Below are positions 6,076 through 7,900 of a stretch of 7,900 nt of DNA, piece by piece. Origin of the DNA: Candidatus Caldipriscus sp. T1.2 (GTDB taxonomy: Bacteria; Hydrothermota; Hydrothermia; LBFQ01); assembly GCA_000980735.1 (NCBI GenBank), contig LBFQ01000070.1, positions 1 to 7,900 of the forward strand. The letters are read 5' to 3'. Within the stretch, counting starts at the first letter, position 1. Each line of letters starts with the position of its first letter. Under the pieces are notes generated by a model. That model searched no databases, had not been told where the DNA came from, and was given only the letters and a program-made list of their open reading frames with translations. The position numbers were made by a program, and so were the translations under genes.

Positions 6076-7356
6076 ATGTACTTCTCGGAGCAATGGTTGA
6101 GGAGGATGGAGAGGAGGGAGGATGTTGAGAGGGAAAGGAGGATAGAGGGGGGAAAGGAGACGGGAAGTAGGAGGTTCGCAACCGCAATATCCACGCTTGA
6201 CAAGGCCTTTATAGCCGCATCCCAAGCTGCGAACAAGGCCCTTGAGAGGCTAAAAGAAGAGCCATCCCTTGCGGTGGTTGTGTTTACGGAAAATTACGAT
6301 AAAAAGGTGGTCTTGGAGGGGATAAGCAAGGTTCTATCAAAGGTCCCAATAATAGGCGCCATAGTTCCCGACACGATATACAACGAGGAAAGTATAGTAC
6401 CAAGGGGTATAGGGGTGGCACTTTGGGCCACAAACAGCGCGGACGTTATCCCTTTTCTAATAAAGGGGATAACTAGGTCCGAGGAGGCTATAGTTGAGGA
6501 TATAAGGAGGTTCTTTGACAGGTCCAAGATAAAGAGGAAGTACGCGTACCTTCTGGGTATAGCGCCCAACATTTCGGATGATATTCCAACGAAGCTGGCG
6601 AGGGTTTTCGGGAAGGTTGCGGAGTTCTTTGATGGGGTGTATGTGGGGGTAGTCGGAGAATTTAAGCCTTCCCCTTGGTCCGTGATATACAACGGCGACA
6701 CGTACTCAGATCATGTTTCCGCATTCATAATAGAGAGCGATGTGAAGTTTGGAACCTTACTTTCCCAAGGTTTTCATCCATTTATTCCATTTAAGGTTAC
6801 CTCCGTTGAAGATTCCGTAATAAAGGAGCTTAACAATATACCCGTGGTGGAGGTTTTTAGAAGCATATTGCAAAGGATGGGGTACAGCGACGAGGATTTA
6901 GCCGACCCGATCAAGGCGGGAAAGATCCTCTCAAGGTTTTATGTGGAGGTTGCGGATCCTTCAAGGCACGGGAGATTCAAAACCTCCATAATCAAATCCT
7001 TGGACGATAGGGGGCTAAAGGTTAGTACCGAGATTTCCGTAAACGACACTTTATGGTTCGCAAAAGCCGACCTTGAAGATATGCTGGAGGGAACGAGGAA
7101 GGGTGTTAGAGTGGCCCTATCTTACGTTAAAGATTCGAGTCCCGCGGGTTTCATAATTTTTGAAAACTACACAAGGATAAGCGCATTAGGTGAAGAGATA
7201 AATAAGGACAAATCCAACATTAGGATCCTATCAAATCTCGGATTTTTGGGGATCCCAACCGTAGCGGAAATAATAATACATCCGGACTTTTATTCGGGGT
7301 CCCAAAGCGGGATTATGCTTGGAACCCTCCTTGCAAACAAGGGAGAACAACCTTAA
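6076..7356 (+). CDS. FIST-domain protein (predicted small-ligand sensor)
   Basis: A soluble 426-residue protein from the ATG at 6076. After a charged Arg/Glu-rich leader (about residues 8-33), RFATAISTLDKAFIAAS opens the FIST N domain; VVVFTEN, VPIIGAIVPDT and VYVGVVGEFK fit its alternating strands. SQGFHPFIPFKVTSVEDSVI, then a weak LNNIPVVEVF, mark the end of FIST N; VRVALSYV and GIPTVAEIIIHPD near the end fit FIST C. FIST domains occur in signalling proteins and are proposed to bind small ligands such as amino acids; the ligand here is unknown. No cysteine, signal peptide or membrane segment is visible, so it is probably cytoplasmic and works by protein contact. The start is uncertain: ATG 6076 (leaderless), TTG 6097 (after CGGAG) or ATG 6106; 6031 would lie inside the promoter. 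The next gene follows after 19 bases. Confidence 0.8.
   Translation: MYFSEQWLRRMERREDVERERRIEGGKETGSRRFATAISTLDKAFIAASQAANKALERLKEEPSLAVVVFTENYDKKVVLEGISKVLSKVPIIGAIVPDTIYNEESIVPRGIGVALWATNSADVIPFLIKGITRSEEAIVEDIRRFFDRSKIKRKYAYLLGIAPNISDDIPTKLARVFGKVAEFFDGVYVGVVGEFKPSPWSVIYNGDTYSDHVSAFIIESDVKFGTLLSQGFHPFIPFKVTSVEDSVIKELNNIPVVEVFRSILQRMGYSDEDLADPIKAGKILSRFYVEVADPSRHGRFKTSIIKSLDDRGLKVSTEISVNDTLWFAKADLEDMLEGTRKGVRVALSYVKDSSPAGFIIFENYTRISALGEEINKDKSNIRILSNLGFLGIPTVAEIIIHPDFYSGSQSGIMLGTLLANKGEQP
6099..6174 (+). other. 76-base purine-rich tract with five GGAGG motifs
   Basis: Only 7 of 76 bases are pyrimidines. GGAGG occurs at 6101, 6113, 6117, 6137 and 6170. It encodes the charged Arg/Glu-rich N-terminal leader of the FIST protein if translation starts at or before 6106. 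Repeated anti-ribosomal motifs could slow or hold ribosomes; alternatively the tract is an untranslated leader and the true start is an unusual codon near 6170. Confidence 0.5.
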
Positions 7357-7363
7357 AATACAC

Positions 7364-7370
7364 AAGGAGG
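7364..7370 (+). promoter_or_regulatory. Strong Shine-Dalgarno sequence of the roadblock gene
   Basis: AAGGAGG with five bases to the ATG at 7376. This fixes the start of the roadblock gene against an upstream in-frame ATG at 7319 that lies inside the FIST gene. Confidence 0.85.
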
Positions 7371-7375
7371 GGAAT

Positions 7376-7822
7376 ATGAACAACCAAGTAGAACAAATTT
7401 TAAAAGCGATGGTTAAAAAGAACCCGCAGATAAAATCTGCGGCGGTGGTAAACTCGGAAGGGATCCTAATAGCATCACACCTCTTCCCCGGAACGAACGA
7501 GTCCTCCTTCGGAGCAATGGCAGCAGCCTTACTCGGATTGGGGGAACATACCCTACAGGAGATAAAGGGTGGAAAGCTCAGGGAAGTGTACGTTAGGGGT
7601 GATGATATGATGCTCGTAATAGTGGGGATATCCAACGTGGGCGTGATATCAATAACCGTGGATGCGGAGGCACCCTTAGGAGTGATCCTAGTTGAAGTTA
7701 GGAAAACCGCGGAGTTATTGGAAGGGATAATCTCCAAACAGCAGGACATAACCGAGATCTTGGGTTCGGATCTATCGCTGTTGGAGGGTTTCTCCTTCAA
7801 GGACATACTGGGGGAAGAATAA
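7376..7822 (+). CDS. Roadblock/LC7-domain protein, MglB-like regulator of the adjacent GTPase
   Basis: 148 residues, with a good ribosome binding site. The roadblock fold is seen as helix (VEQILKAMVKKN), strand (IKSAAVVNSEGILIAS), a long Ala/Leu helix (SSFGAMAAALLGLGEHTLQE), strands (LREVYVRGDDMMLVIVG, VGVISITVDAEAPLGVI) and a closing helix (VEVRKTAELLEGII). About 30 acidic residues follow, ending in DILGEE. In Myxococcus and Thermus, MglB is a dimeric roadblock protein that stimulates GTP hydrolysis by, or exchanges nucleotide on, the partner GTPase MglA. The stop codon abuts the ATG of an MglA-like GTPase, which makes this role likely. Roadblock proteins also serve other GTPases (as in Streptomyces conservons), so the process controlled is not certain. 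Confidence 0.85.
   Translation: MNNQVEQILKAMVKKNPQIKSAAVVNSEGILIASHLFPGTNESSFGAMAAALLGLGEHTLQEIKGGKLREVYVRGDDMMLVIVGISNVGVISITVDAEAPLGVILVEVRKTAELLEGIISKQQDITEILGSDLSLLEGFSFKDILGEE
7810..7815 (+). promoter_or_regulatory. Ribosome binding site of the MglA-like gene
   Basis: GGGGGA seven bases before the ATG at 7823, inside the end of the roadblock gene. The TAA of one gene directly meets the ATG of the next, so the two are probably translated in a coupled manner. Confidence 0.5.
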
Positions 7823-7900
7823 ATGGTTGTGGACGTTGCAAAGAGGGAGATAAACGTAAAGATAGTGTATTATGGTCCAGCGGTAAGCGGTAAGACCACT
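7823..7900 (+). CDS. MglA-like small Ras-family GTPase (N-terminal 26 codons, cut by window edge)
   Basis: The start reads MVVDVAKREINVKIVYYGPA and continues VSGKTT. REIN-KIVYYGP-SGKTT closely resembles the N-terminus of Thermus thermophilus MglA as I recall it. G18-x4-G23-K24-T25 is the P-loop that binds GTP phosphates. MglA proteins are cytoplasmic switch GTPases controlling cell polarity, gliding and type IV pili in several bacteria. Position right behind a roadblock gene is the classic MglB-MglA order. The gene should run about 190-200 codons; switch regions and the lipid-free C-terminus are outside the window. Confidence 0.85.
   Translation, partial: MVVDVAKREINVKIVYYGPAVSGKTT

Noticed and set aside
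6294..6701. Open frame on the minus strand inside the FIST gene (135 codons)
   Set aside because: Shadow of the plus-strand gene; Ser/Thr/Pro-rich with no recognisable domain and no start signal.
7357..7375. Terminator between FIST and roadblock genes
   Set aside because: The 19-base gap has no inverted repeat or T-run and is filled by the ribosome binding site.
7231..7806. Open frame on the minus strand over the FIST end and roadblock gene (191 codons)
   Set aside because: Antisense shadow; it spans two well supported genes and lacks a ribosome binding site or domain.

Overview
The window reads as DNA of a thermophilic bacterium, most likely of the Aquificota (Aquifex/Hydrogenobacter/Thermocrinis type). 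The reasons are inferential: strong use of ATA for Ile and AGG/AGA for Arg, Lys/Glu-rich proteins, bacterial TATAAT and AAGGAGG signals, and a roadblock/MglA pair close to the thermophile MglB/MglA type. No marker gene fixes the taxon.

Left part, minus strand (about 1-6027): a two-gene defence-type operon. The promoter-proximal gene encoded a protein of about 1125 residues combining an N-terminal phospholipase D-like (HxK...N...E) nuclease domain with a SNF2-type helicase. It overlaps by 26 bases with a gene for a large Eco57I/TaqI-like adenine-N6 DNA methyltransferase, which runs off the left edge. As given, both genes are broken: the helicase lies in four pieces (three -1 type shifts) and the methylase in three pieces (two +1 type shifts). 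Each break is one base; the three helicase breaks sit in homopolymer runs and the first methylase break in an A-rich run. No nonsense codon was seen inside the restored frames. The cause is recent decay, phase-variable tracts or assembly error; the sequence alone cannot decide.

Middle (6028-6075): a short divergent intergenic region. It holds a 33-bp near-perfect palindrome (14 of 16 pairs match) that encodes two mirror-image sigma-70-type promoters, each with TAAGGT, a 17-base spacer and TATAAT. They fire outward, and both predicted transcripts would be leaderless or almost so.

Right part, plus strand (6076-7900): an intact, tightly packed signalling operon of three genes: a FIST-domain sensor protein, a roadblock/LC7 (MglB-like) protein, and the first 26 codons of an MglA-like small Ras-family GTPase, cut by the right edge. 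The FIST protein probably senses a small ligand, while the roadblock protein regulates the GTPase. Such GTPase modules control polarity and motility in other bacteria. Placing a FIST sensor in front of this pair is the most suggestive functional link in the window.
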